Of a stretch of 33,333 nt of DNA, positions 13,081 through 20,436 are shown piece by piece. Under the pieces are notes generated by a model that searched no databases, was not told the DNA's origin, and saw only the letters and a list, made by a program, of their open reading frames with translations. Each line of letters begins with the position of its first letter. Position 1 is the first letter of the stretch. The position numbers were made by a program, and so were the translations under genes. Source of the stretch: Oscillospiraceae bacterium (GTDB lineage Bacteria > Bacillota > Clostridia > Oscillospirales > Oscillospiraceae); the NCBI GenBank assembly GCA_017437095.1, contig JAFSBW010000025.1:1-33333 (forward strand). The letters are read 5' to 3'.

Positions 13081-13117
13081 AAAAAGGCTCTGATTGTATC
13101 ACAATCAGAGCCTTTTT
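13081..13117 (-). terminator. intrinsic terminator of the tRNA-Trp unit
   Basis: A perfect 17-bp stem (13081-13097 with 13101-13117, loop ATC) with A5/T5 flanks, directly after the tRNA-Trp CCA on the minus strand. Confidence 0.9.
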
Positions 13118-13118
13118 C

Positions 13119-13194
<76 letters not shown>

Positions 13195-13225
13195 ATATGA
13201 AAAGGCGAAAGCCTTATTGTATGCG

Positions 13226-13302
13226 TGGTGGGCCCTCAGGGATTCGAACCCGGGACTATCCGGTTATGAGCCGGAGGCTCTAACCAACTGAGCTAAGGGC
13301 CC
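13226..13302 (-). tRNA. tRNA with CAT anticodon (elongator Met or Ile2)
   Basis: A 77-nt minus-strand cloverleaf: acceptor GGGCCCT/AGGGCCC, D arm AGCTCAGTTGGTTA, anticodon stem TCCGG/CCGGA with loop CTCATAA, T loop TTCGAAT, discriminator A and encoded CCA. It lacks initiator features (no GGG/CCC stacked anticodon stem). The GGGCCCTTAGCTCAG start resembles tRNA-Ile2, whose CAT is modified to lysidine, but elongator Met cannot be excluded. One mismatch sits in the T stem. Confidence 0.85.
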
Positions 13303-13340
13303 ATGCAGTCACAGGTGCCAGAAGCACCATCACGCCGACT

Positions 13341-13369
13341 AGTATACCACCGCAAACGCTTTCTGTCAA
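13341..13369 (-). promoter_or_regulatory. sigma-A promoter of the tRNA-CAT/tRNA-Trp unit
   Basis: Minus strand: -35 TTGACA (13364-13369), 17-bp spacer, -10 TATACT (13341-13346). Confidence 0.85.
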
Positions 13370-13418
13370 GTTTTTCTTTGCGTTTTTGCCCACAAATCCG
13401 CCGGATCTATTTGTAGCT

Positions 13419-13497
13419 GTAGGGCGGGGGCTTGCTCCCGCCGAATGTCTGCCAATTGCAATCGTATCGCCAGGTTGGGGGCAAGCCCCCGCCCTAC
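13419..13497. repeat. long palindromic REP-like element (GTAGGGCGGGGGC)
   Basis: Two perfect 17-bp inverted arms, GTAGGGCGGGGGCTTGC (13419-13435) and its complement (13481-13497), enclose 45 bp. A further partly palindromic GTAGGGGCACCGTCCCC stretch follows at about 13510-13527. The gap 13370-13590 shows no gene. A related GTAGGGGCGGC palindrome lies near 19181-19210. Confidence 0.7.
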
Positions 13498-13590
13498 GAT
13501 GGCGGAATGTAGGGGCACCGTCCCCGGGTGTCCGTTTCGGTAACCCCGCTGTCATTTGCCCTAAGGCTTTCCAACGGGCGCAGCGGGGCA

Positions 13591-13622
13591 AAATTGTCAA
13601 CTGTCAATTGTCAATTGTCAAT
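13591..13622. repeat. heptad repeat (TTGACAA type) at the 3' end of the PfkB gene
   Basis: Four to five copies of the 7-bp unit ATTGACA/GTTGACA on the minus strand. The kinase stop codon TGA and its two preceding codons (Asp-Asn) lie inside the array. The same heptad type recurs at 17906-17938 and 27191-27223. Confidence 0.85.
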
Positions 13623-14543
13623 TTCTATGTCCAGCCCCAGCTCGGCAGGCTGGAAGCGGGGGCAGACGTTCTCCGAAGAGGTGATCACGGAAGCGGCCAG
13701 CATAGAGCCGATCTCGATGGCGTCATTCAGCTCCTTGCCGTAGGTAAGGCCGATGGAAACGCCTGCGCAGAAGGCATCGCCGGCGCCGGTAGTATCCTTT
13801 ACCTGCACCTTTCTTGCCGGGCAGATGCCCTTGCGGCCGGTAAGATCGGCGTACACCGCGCCCTGGCCGCCCATGGTGACCACCATGGCGGGGATCTCCG
13901 CCTGATCCACCTTTTGGGCCAATATCTCCACCATTTCCTCCGGGGAAAGGCCGGAATAATCGTCCAGAAACAGCATGCCCGCCTCCTGCTGGTTGCAGAT
14001 GAAGCAGTCGAAGCCCATTAAAAAGTCCCGCCGCTGAAGGGCGATGCTCATATTGGACACCAGGGCGAAGATCTTCAGGCCGTGCTTCTTGACCAGCTCG
14101 AATACCTTTTTTACGATCACCTTGTCGATATCCACCTCCAGCACCACGCTGCTGGCCTGGGAGAAGATCTCATCGCCCCGCTCCTCCAAAAGCTGCAGCA
14201 GGGGCAGAAGATTGGGCCGCTTGGAGATAGAGCCGGCCACCTCGCCGGTCTTGTCGAACACCGCCAGCCAGGTACCCATGCCGTCGGGCCGGGAGAGGAT
14301 ATATTGGGTGTCTACCTTATGGTTTTTCAGCTTTTGCATCACCGCCGCGCCCATGGGGGTATCGTCCACGATGCTCAAAAAAGTAGGCCGCAGCTCGGCG
14401 TTGGCAATGTCCTCCACCACATTGCGGGCCACGCCGCCGTGGATATACTCCACCCGGCCGGCATTGCGCCCGGTGGGGATATAGGTATCGTTGGGAAAGC
14501 CCTTAATGTCCACAAAGGTTGCGCCAATGACCACAATGCTCAT
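13611..14543 (-). CDS. PfkB-family carbohydrate/nucleoside kinase, 310 aa
   Basis: Ribokinase-like kinase that phosphorylates a sugar or nucleoside with ATP. It shows the N-terminal strand IVVIGATFVDIKG, the substrate-loop GGVARNVVEDIA (37-48) in place of the usual GGxxxN, and the C-terminal signature DTTGAGDAFCAG (250-261) with the catalytic Asp256. Length is normal. The GGVARNVAE-type motif and overall look resemble pseudouridine or adenosine kinases more than fructokinase, but the substrate is not decided. The ATG at 14543 follows GGGAGGATT. That site is locked in a 12-bp hairpin at the mRNA 5' end. The final codons Asp-Asn and TGA are supplied by a heptad repeat. The gene has its own promoter. 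Confidence 0.9.
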   Translation of the reverse strand: MSIVVIGATFVDIKGFPNDTYIPTGRNAGRVEYIHGGVARNVVEDIANAELRPTFLSIVDDTPMGAAVMQKLKNHKVDTQYILSRPDGMGTWLAVFDKTGEVAGSISKRPNLLPLLQLLEERGDEIFSQASSVVLEVDIDKVIVKKVFELVKKHGLKIFALVSNMSIALQRRDFLMGFDCFICNQQEAGMLFLDDYSGLSPEEMVEILAQKVDQAEIPAMVVTMGGQGAVYADLTGRKGICPARKVQVKDTTGAGDAFCAGVSIGLTYGKELNDAIEIGSMLAASVITSSENVCPRFQPAELGLDIEIDN

Positions 14544-14547
14544 AAAA

Positions 14548-14577
14548 AATCCTCCCACAGTAGCTTGTGGGAGGATT
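14548..14577 (-). promoter_or_regulatory. leader hairpin that sequesters the kinase ribosome-binding site
   Basis: On the minus strand AATCCTCCCACA pairs perfectly with TGTGGGAGGATT around AGCTAC, followed by U-rich sequence and the ATG at 14543. The 3' arm contains the Shine-Dalgarno GGGAGG. The promoter -10 lies just upstream, so the transcript should begin within or just before the 5' arm. Confidence 0.7.
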
Positions 14578-14603
14578 ATAGCATATTCCGGGCAAAATAT
14601 CAA
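14575..14603 (-). promoter_or_regulatory. sigma-A promoter of the PfkB kinase
   Basis: Minus strand: -35 TTGATA (14598-14603), 17-bp spacer, -10 TATAAT (14575-14580). The -35 overlaps the stop codon of the upstream ATPase gene. Confidence 0.75.
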
Positions 14604-16768
14604 ATAGTTCGGCTTTCGTGGCAGGTAAAATACAGAATCTGCCAATGCTCCGACAGCTGGCGCACCAGGGCCTTGGCCTTTTCCAGATGCTCCCCGTCCA
14701 AAAATACGAAGGGATCATCCAGAATAATAGGCCCTTTGTCCCCGGGGTACAGATTGTCCAGCAGCGCCAGGCGCAGGCACAGGGCCACCACCGCCCGCTG
14801 GCCGGCGCTGAGGTGCCGGTCCGGGTACTGGGCGCCCTTTTCCTGCAGGTAAAGGCCAAAATCCTTATCCAGAGCCACCTTTGCTCCCAGAGCATCCTCC
14901 AGGGCATCGGCGTAGAAATCAAACCGGGAGCGCACCGGGTCGATATGCCGGGCTTTCAGAGCCTGCTCCGCGCTGGCCAGGCAATCCCGGGCGGCGCATA
15001 GGAGCTTATGCTGCCGCTGCAGGGCTTGCTCCTGCTCCCGGGCTTCTTCCAGGCGGATATGGCAGTCCGCCAGGTCTTCCAGGCGGTATTCGGTGTCCAT
15101 GATCTGCCGCTGAAGGTTGGCAAGCTGGGGGCGCTTCGCCGCCAGGCTGCGGGAAAGCTGGGCAGGGTCAGCGGTAAGCTGGGGCATAGCCCCCTGCAGG
15201 GCGTATTTGCGCTGGTAATCCCCGGCGGCTTGCTCGGCCCGGCTGGCCTCTGCTTCCATAGGCTGCAGGGCGTCCAAATTGGCGCAAAGGCGGCGAATAT
15301 CCTCGGCTTCGTCAGCGCCAAGGCGCAGGCCGCAGCCGGTAAAGATGGCATCGGCCCGGGAAAGGGCAGCATCCAGCTCCTTTTGCAGCCGCAGGCGGCT
15401 TTCCTCCGCCTGGGTCTGCTCCCGGGAAAGGCTTTCCAGATAGAAACCGTCGCTGCGCAGCTGGGAATCAAAGCGGGCAAGGCCATAGGGGGATAATATC
15501 GCGGCAAGCCGGGCTTGGGTATCGTTTGCAGCTGCCTCCTGGGCATCCAAAGCTGCCCGGTAGGCCGCTTTTTCCTTGCGGCGCAAAAGATAGCCGCAAA
15601 GGGCAAGGCCCAGGCCCAAAGCCAGGGCGATAGCGCCCAAAACAAGGCTAAACAGCAGCCCAGCCCCGCCCCCAAGGGCCAAAACCGCGCCCGCGATGGC
15701 CAGAATCAAGCCCAAATTGCCGGGCTTTTCCGGGGCGGGGGGAGGGCAGTCCAGCGCCTGCTGCAGCTCCTGGGCCTGATCCAGCGCCTGCTGGGAGGGA
15801 ACGCCCTGGGGGTATTTTTCCTGCAGCGCAGCCAGGCGGCGGCTTTTTTCCTCCGGCAAGCCGGCAAAGCGCAAAGCGGAGCGGCGCTGGGCAATGATGC
15901 CGCAGCAATCCTCCAGCTCCCGGCGCTGAGGATCCGTAGGCAGGGTTTCACCGCACTGCCGGCGCAGCAGCCGGGCCTTTTCTTCCTTGGCATCGGCTTC
16001 GGAGCGCAGCGCCTGATAGCGCTGCCAGCGCTCCCGCTGGAGCAAAGCGGCCTGGTTTTCTTCCAGGGCCCGCTCCTCGGCTTCGATCTGCCCGGCCAGA
16101 GTATCCCGGGCGGCGTAGGAGGCTTCCAAGGCATCGGAAAGCTGGTTGCGGTCTAAAAGTTCCTGCTCCAGGCGGCGCACCAGCAGCTGCTGCTGGGGGA
16201 TCTTGCCGCTCATGCCCCGGGAAGCGTGCAGGCTGCGGGCGGCATCGTCCAGCTTGGCAAAGGCGGTGGCGTAGTCGCCGCCGGAAGTGTTATCCAAAAA
16301 GCTTTGCAGCCGGCCGGCAATGCCGGTAGTAGCCCCCAGCTCGCCGGGGTCGGCGGTAAAGAAGGCGGTGCGCTCAAAGGAATCGCTGTCCACCTGAAAG
16401 ATCGTTCTGCCGGGGATCTTCCCCAGGGCATCCGTAGGCGCGCCCTGGCAGGTTACGGTCATGGCGTCCTTTACTTCGCTTTTGGCATCAAACCGTCGGG
16501 TAATGCAGTAGGTTTCCCCCTGGAAGCTCAGGGTCAGGCTGCCGCCGTAAGCGCCGCCGCCGAAGGGGAAATAGTGCCGCCGGTCCTCAAAGCCCTTGGA
16601 ATTGGCCTTGTAGGAGGGCATGCCGTAGAGCATGGCCTTCAAAAACGCCGCCAGGGTGGATTTTCCCGCGCCGTTATGCTGGCAAAATACGCTCAAGCCC
16701 TCGTCAAAACGGTAGGATCTATCCTGCAAAGCGCCGAAGCCGGCAATGTAACATTCTATCAGCTTCAT
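14600..16768 (-). CDS. SbcC/YhaN-like AAA ATPase with membrane hairpin, 722 aa
   Basis: An SMC/RecN-like ATPase of the type paired with SbcD-like nucleases. The N-terminus has Walker A HNGAGKST (31-38) preceded by the KLIECYIAGFGAL strand. Long coiled coils occupy about 195-345 and 400-640. The signature LSAGQRAVVALCLRLAL (from 653) and Walker B PIILDDPF (about 680-688) complete the head. Unlike true SbcC it is short, lacks a zinc-hook CxxC, and has a hydrophobic double helix at about 351-395 in the middle of the coiled coil, as in Bacillus YhaN. It would thus be tethered to the membrane. The ATG shares one base with the stop of the nuclease gene (TAATG). A role in DNA-end or structured-DNA processing is likely. 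Confidence 0.88.
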   Translation of the reverse strand: MKLIECYIAGFGALQDRSYRFDEGLSVFCQHNGAGKSTLAAFLKAMLYGMPSYKANSKGFEDRRHYFPFGGGAYGGSLTLSFQGETYCITRRFDAKSEVKDAMTVTCQGAPTDALGKIPGRTIFQVDSDSFERTAFFTADPGELGATTGIAGRLQSFLDNTSGGDYATAFAKLDDAARSLHASRGMSGKIPQQQLLVRRLEQELLDRNQLSDALEASYAARDTLAGQIEAEERALEENQAALLQRERWQRYQALRSEADAKEEKARLLRRQCGETLPTDPQRRELEDCCGIIAQRRSALRFAGLPEEKSRRLAALQEKYPQGVPSQQALDQAQELQQALDCPPPAPEKPGNLGLILAIAGAVLALGGGAGLLFSLVLGAIALALGLGLALCGYLLRRKEKAAYRAALDAQEAAANDTQARLAAILSPYGLARFDSQLRSDGFYLESLSREQTQAEESRLRLQKELDAALSRADAIFTGCGLRLGADEAEDIRRLCANLDALQPMEAEASRAEQAAGDYQRKYALQGAMPQLTADPAQLSRSLAAKRPQLANLQRQIMDTEYRLEDLADCHIRLEEAREQEQALQRQHKLLCAARDCLASAEQALKARHIDPVRSRFDFYADALEDALGAKVALDKDFGLYLQEKGAQYPDRHLSAGQRAVVALCLRLALLDNLYPGDKGPIILDDPFVFLDGEHLEKAKALVRQLSEHWQILYFTCHESRTI

Positions 16769-17826
16769 TACTCTACCTCCCTGCCGTCCAGGGCCCGCAG
16801 GCCCAGCTGGATGATCTCCCGCCGCTCTTCTTCGCTTACGCCCTCCAGGGCTTGCACCCGGCGGACAAACTCGCCCGCCAGGGAGATCTCCTGGGTGTAG
16901 CTGTCCAGGTCAAAAGCGCGCACTGTGCGGTTTTTCACGCTGTAGTGGAAATACCGGCCGTCTAAAACAGGGGCAAGCTCCCCGGGCAGGTCGGAAGCGT
17001 CCCAGGCGGTTTCGCCCACCAGCTCCAGCCGCAGCAGATCCTCGCAGGCCGCAGGAAGCTCCTGCTGAATATGGCGCAGCGCCTGGTATTCATCGGCGCA
17101 GCCGGTAAGGTCGATCTCCAAATACCGGATCACCCGGCGGGAGCGCTTTACAAACTGGGGGGCGGAGAGATGATCGGTATCGATGACCGCAAAGCCCTTT
17201 TCCCCGGTTTCGTCGTAGCCCCGGCCCTCCAGGCAGCCGGGATAGCACCAGATGCCCCGGCTGTCCAAAGAGCCGATGCTGTAGCTGTGGATATGGCCCA
17301 GAGCCAGATAATCGATGTATTTTTCCCGCAGGCGGCTGGGGCAGATGCGGCCCTGGCCGGGGGAATCCGCCAGCTGGCCGTGGAGCATGACGATGTTTTT
17401 GCTTTCCTGCTCCGCCTGGAAAGCGGAGTAGAGTGTAGCTTCGTTGGTGCTGTCCAGCTCCAGGCCCCATATGGCGGTGTCGCCGTAGCGGTAGCAGCTC
17501 CAGCGGTCGTCAAAGGTTTTCAGGTTGGGCAGCTCCATATCGTAGGCGCTGCGCTGGTCGTGATTGCCCCGCAGGTAAAGAAAATCAATATCCGGGTTGT
17601 TTTTTACAACCTGGTAGAAAAATTCCTTGTCCTTTTTGCTGGGGCGGTCGCTGTCGAACACATCGCCGCACAGCAGGATCACCCCTATATTTTCCTGCCG
17701 GGCGTAGTCCACCATAGCGCTGAAGGCGGAGCGCAGCTCGCCCTTGCGGATAGCAGCCTTGTCCTTACCGAAGCGGGAGGTAAGAGCCGAGCCCAGGTGG
17801 ATATCGGCGCAGTGGATCAGTTTCAT
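16768..17826 (-). CDS. SbcD/YhaO-like metallophosphoesterase DNA exonuclease, 352 aa
   Basis: A Mre11/SbcD-type calcineurin-like nuclease with all metal-binding motifs visible: D8 and H10 in CADIHLGS, GDVFD (54-58), GNHD (87-90), H149 in VMLHGQ and GHIH (177-180). The C-terminal third forms the capping/DNA-binding region. The family acts as an Mn-dependent nuclease with a partner ATPase, here encoded immediately downstream with overlapping stop and start. The ATG at 17826 follows AGGCGGTGA. A TTTACA/TACAAT promoter precedes it. The pair probably handles palindromes and blocked DNA ends. In a genome with this many hairpin repeats that is a fitting activity, though any link is speculative. Confidence 0.92.
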   Translation of the reverse strand: MKLIHCADIHLGSALTSRFGKDKAAIRKGELRSAFSAMVDYARQENIGVILLCGDVFDSDRPSKKDKEFFYQVVKNNPDIDFLYLRGNHDQRSAYDMELPNLKTFDDRWSCYRYGDTAIWGLELDSTNEATLYSAFQAEQESKNIVMLHGQLADSPGQGRICPSRLREKYIDYLALGHIHSYSIGSLDSRGIWCYPGCLEGRGYDETGEKGFAVIDTDHLSAPQFVKRSRRVIRYLEIDLTGCADEYQALRHIQQELPAACEDLLRLELVGETAWDASDLPGELAPVLDGRYFHYSVKNRTVRAFDLDSYTQEISLAGEFVRRVQALEGVSEEERREIIQLGLRALDGREVE

Positions 17827-17862
17827 AGTATCACCGCCTGATGCGAAATTTTGTTTTGTTAT

Positions 17863-17891
17863 ATTGTACCACGAACTGTTTTAAATGTAAA
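17863..17891 (-). promoter_or_regulatory. sigma-A promoter of the nuclease/ATPase operon
   Basis: Minus strand: -35 TTTACA (17886-17891), 17-bp spacer, -10 TACAAT (17863-17868). Confidence 0.7.
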
Positions 17892-17905
17892 GTAGGGGCG
17901 ATTTT

Positions 17906-18049
17906 CAATTGACAATTGACAGTTGACAATGGACAATGCCGGTTGGTGACTGTAGGCGACGGACACGGAGAGTGAAGATTTGGGATTGGAGAGTGGAGAT
18001 GTCGGTATCTTAACTCTCAACTCTTCAATCTATAATCCCTATAATCTCC
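17906..18049. repeat. heptad repeats upstream of the nuclease operon
   Basis: First block (17906-17938): CAATTGA twice, CAGTTGA, CAATGGA, CAATGCC, identical over more than 30 bp to the block at 27191-27223. Second and third blocks: GAGTGAA/GATTGGA-type units (about 17970-17998) and CTTAACT, CTCAACT, CTTCAAT, CTATAAT (about 18009-18037), in inverted orientation to each other. No gene is supported in 17892-18211. Confidence 0.8.
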
Positions 18050-18052
18050 TCT

Positions 18053-18156
18053 CGCCCCGCAGGGCATATCGAATGCGCAGCATATATCGATGGCTGTTGG
18101 CCAATATCGAAAATCCCGCCAGGGATTTATATCGACGGGCGGCTATGCCGCCCATG
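18053..18156. repeat. hairpin array with ATATCGA separators
   Basis: Five palindromes separated by four exact ATATCGA heptamers (18066-18072, 18084-18090, 18104-18110, 18129-18135). The palindromes are GCCC-CGCA-GGGC, ATGC-GCA-GCAT, TGGC-TGTTG-GCCA, AAATCCC-GCCA-GGGATTT and GGGCGGC-TAT-GCCGCCC. The AAATCCC..GGGATTT hairpin is shared with the GTGAAAT arrays, so the two look like sister families with different separators. Confidence 0.85.
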
Positions 18157-18160
18157 GGGC

Positions 18161-18189
18161 TTTACCCTCGGCGGGATCTGTGATACAAT
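18161..18189 (+). promoter_or_regulatory. sigma-A promoter of the radical SAM gene
   Basis: -35 TTTACC (18161-18166), 17-bp spacer, -10 TACAAT (18184-18189), 22 bp before the start codon and directly after the ATATCGA array. Confidence 0.7.
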
Positions 18190-18211
18190 AGCCCCAAAGG
18201 AGGGGAGCGGC

Positions 18212-19051
18212 ATGCGCTTTCGCAAGGTTTATCTGGAAATTTCCAACATTTGCAACTTAAAATGCGCCTTTTGCCCGGGAACGAAACGGCCCAAGCACGC
18301 CATGGACGAGGCGGAATTTACCCAATTGGCCCAAAAGCTGCGCCCCTACAGCGATTATCTGTACTTCCACCTGATGGGAGAGCCCCTTTTGCACAGCCGC
18401 CTGGAAAGGTTTTTGGAGATCGCCGGGGGTCTGGGCTTTCGGGTGATCCTCACCACCAACGGCACGCTGCTCAAGAAGCAGCAGGAGCTGCTCCTGCGCG
18501 CCCCCGCTTTGCACAAGGTAAATATCTCCCTGCACGCCTTTGAAGCCAACGATCTTGCCATGCCTTTTGAAGAGTATCTCGCCGGCTGCACCGCCTTCGG
18601 CCAGGCGGCTGGAGGCAAATGCTTAGTCAGCTACCGGCTGTGGAACAGCGGCGGCCAGGAGGAAAAGAACCAGGAGATCTTAGCCGCCCTCCACGCCGCC
18701 TTCCCCGGAGAGTGGGCCGCTGTGCGCCGGGGGCAGCGGCTGGCAGACGGGGTGTACTTAGAGCATGGTGACAAGTTCGACTGGCCGGATCTTTCCGCCG
18801 CCGACGGCGGCGAGCAGGTCTTCTGCTACGGCCTTGGCGACCAGCTGGGCGTGCTGTGCGACGGCACGGTTGTGCCCTGCTGCCTGGATCACGAGGGGGA
18901 TATCCCCCTGGGCAATCTCCACCGCCAAAGCCTGGAAGAAATTTTGGAAAGCCCCAGAGCCAAGGCCATATTTGCCGGCTTCCGCCAGGGCAAAGCCAGC
19001 GAGGAGCTTTGCCGCAAATGCGGCTACGCCCGCCGCTTCCAAAGGAAATAG
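18212..19051 (+). CDS. radical SAM protein with SPASM-like domain, 279 aa
   Basis: The radical SAM motif CNLKCAFC (C14, C18, C21) binds the [4Fe-4S] cluster that cleaves S-adenosylmethionine. GEPLLH (56-61) and TTNGTLL (81-87) are the usual core strands. A shortened SPASM domain carries C205, C216, C223, C224, C267 and C270 (LCDGTVVPCCLDHEGDIPLGN and LCRKCGY), enough for one or two auxiliary clusters. Such enzymes often modify peptides or proteins, but no precursor peptide is visible within several hundred bases on either side. The N-terminus is short, with C14 close to the start as in PqqE/anSME-like proteins. The ATG at 18212 follows AAAGGAGGGG. It stands alone with its own promoter. Confidence 0.9.
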   Translation: MRFRKVYLEISNICNLKCAFCPGTKRPKHAMDEAEFTQLAQKLRPYSDYLYFHLMGEPLLHSRLERFLEIAGGLGFRVILTTNGTLLKKQQELLLRAPALHKVNISLHAFEANDLAMPFEEYLAGCTAFGQAAGGKCLVSYRLWNSGGQEEKNQEILAALHAAFPGEWAAVRRGQRLADGVYLEHGDKFDWPDLSAADGGEQVFCYGLGDQLGVLCDGTVVPCCLDHEGDIPLGNLHRQSLEEILESPRAKAIFAGFRQGKASEELCRKCGYARRFQRK

Positions 19052-19071
19052 CGCCGCCATATCAAGACCCT

Positions 19072-19210
19072 CCCCTACATTGGGTACGGCAGGCAATTGG
19101 CCCAGGAAAAACGGGCTTTCTCAAATGCCTAATGTAGGGAATGGCCTATGTGCCATTCCGATAAAATGCCCATAAAACAACAATAGGGGCGGCACACAGG
19201 CCGCCCCCTA
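19072..19210. repeat. palindromic repeat cluster (GTAGGGGCGGC type)
   Basis: CCTACATT (near 19074) is inverted at AATGTAGG (near 19131). AATGGC..GCCATT forms a small hairpin (about 19140-19159). TAGGGGCGGC-ACACAG-GCCGCCCCCTA forms a long stem (about 19182-19210). The gap 19052-19274 has no coding signal. Confidence 0.65.
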
Positions 19211-19236
19211 CGGGAAAATGGATAATCATTCTTTTT

Positions 19237-19270
19237 GGGGCTGTCTCATTCATTTTGAGACAGCCCCTTT
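19237..19270. terminator. hairpin between convergent genes
   Basis: GGGGCTGTCTCA (19237-19248) pairs with TGAGACAGCCCC (19256-19267). The following TTT favours the rightward direction. On the leftward side there is no U-tract, yet it sits 8 bp after the DHHW stop codon. Confidence 0.65.
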
Positions 19271-19274
19271 GCTG

Positions 19275-20423
19275 TTAGTTCATAAAGTCTTCGTCGGGGT
19301 TGTTCAGGGCCAGGGCGCTGAGCAGCACCAGCACATCGGCGTTCTCAAAGTCCACAAACCGGGCAAGGGAGGCAGGGGAGGTGACCCGCAGGTCGATCAG
19401 GGTGACCTTGGCGTAATCCCCGGCCAGCAGGGGCGCAATGGAGCTGCCGAAGGAATCCCGGATGAGGATCAGGTGTCGGTCGGTGGCAGCGTTGGGGTTT
19501 TCCATGACCACCAGGCCGTTTTTCGCGCCGGAGAGGAAGATGTTGTACTGGTCGCTGCTATTTAGCAGCGCCATATTGTACACATCCTGCTTGGGCGTGC
19601 CGTCTACGGTATAGGTGATACCCTCCAGCATGGGGCTTTCCATAATATACATGGTATCCGGGCTTACATTGGGCAGAGCCGCCTGGGCGTGGTACACGCC
19701 GTAGAAGGGCTTATCCACCTTTACCGGGGTAAAGTCCTCCGCTTTCGGCCCGGCAACGCCCATAGCCTGGCACAGATACGCTGCGGTGGGGATCAGGTTT
19801 TCCTGAGCCCAGTGGGTATCGGTGCGGTAGTAATCGCTAAGCTCCAGGGTGGGGGTAATGTCCAGATACTCGGCCCAGGGAAGGCCGGCTTTCAGCTTGT
19901 CTTCCAGCAGAGAGTAGTCCAGGCTGGGGAAGCCGTACTTTTGGGCCAGGTAGTAGCTCTTATCCGGCACCATGGATACATAGAAGCGGCTGCCGCTTTC
20001 GGCCATAGAGGCGGCGTACAGCTTGTTGAGAACTTCCAGCTTTTGGTCCACCGCCAGCTGATCGGAGCCTTCCATAGTGGTCAGGAAAAGGTCCTGCTTG
20101 GCAAGGTAGCCGTCTTTATAGTAGTAGCCGTTGTTGTCGCTCTGGCCCAGCACATAGCTGTGGAACAGAGCCTTTACGCTCCGCCAGGAATCCCGCAGGG
20201 GGAACTGATCCAGGGAGTAATCTTCAAAGCCGGCCATAAAGGGATGCTCGCCCTTTTCGTTGGTACCGAACACGGTATCGGCGTTAAACTCCGGCATTTG
20301 TTCCAGCTTGCGGTTTTCCGCATCGGAATATTTTTTGGGAGCGCTAAACCAAGCGCCCAGGGCAAGGCTCAGCCAAAGAGCCACCACCAAAGCAGCGCCA
20401 ACGGCGCGGATCTTGTTATTCAT
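19275..20423 (-). CDS. DHHW/AlgX-like SGNH-fold protein of surface O-acylation, 382 aa
   Basis: A secreted or membrane-tethered protein with an N-terminal signal anchor (about 8-26, VGALVVALWLSLALGAW type) and an SGNH-hydrolase-like core. The catalytic pair is seen in TDTHW (D202, H204), with the nucleophile region LILIRDSFGSS (D323, S324). These are features of the DHHW family that works with MBOAT acyltransferases, transferring acetyl groups to polysaccharides outside the membrane as AlgJ/AlgX do in alginate acetylation. It follows the MBOAT gene by 13 bp and should be its partner. The ATG at 20423 follows GGAGGG. Codon use is typical of the window. Confidence 0.85.
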   Translation of the reverse strand: MNNKIRAVGAALVVALWLSLALGAWFSAPKKYSDAENRKLEQMPEFNADTVFGTNEKGEHPFMAGFEDYSLDQFPLRDSWRSVKALFHSYVLGQSDNNGYYYKDGYLAKQDLFLTTMEGSDQLAVDQKLEVLNKLYAASMAESGSRFYVSMVPDKSYYLAQKYGFPSLDYSLLEDKLKAGLPWAEYLDITPTLELSDYYRTDTHWAQENLIPTAAYLCQAMGVAGPKAEDFTPVKVDKPFYGVYHAQAALPNVSPDTMYIMESPMLEGITYTVDGTPKQDVYNMALLNSSDQYNIFLSGAKNGLVVMENPNAATDRHLILIRDSFGSSIAPLLAGDYAKVTLIDLRVTSPASLARFVDFENADVLVLLSALALNNPDEDFMN

Positions 20424-20436
20424 TCGTTGGCCCTCC

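Noticed and set aside
13280-13600. 106-aa leftward open frame
   Set aside because: Overlaps a tRNA gene, its promoter and a long palindromic repeat.
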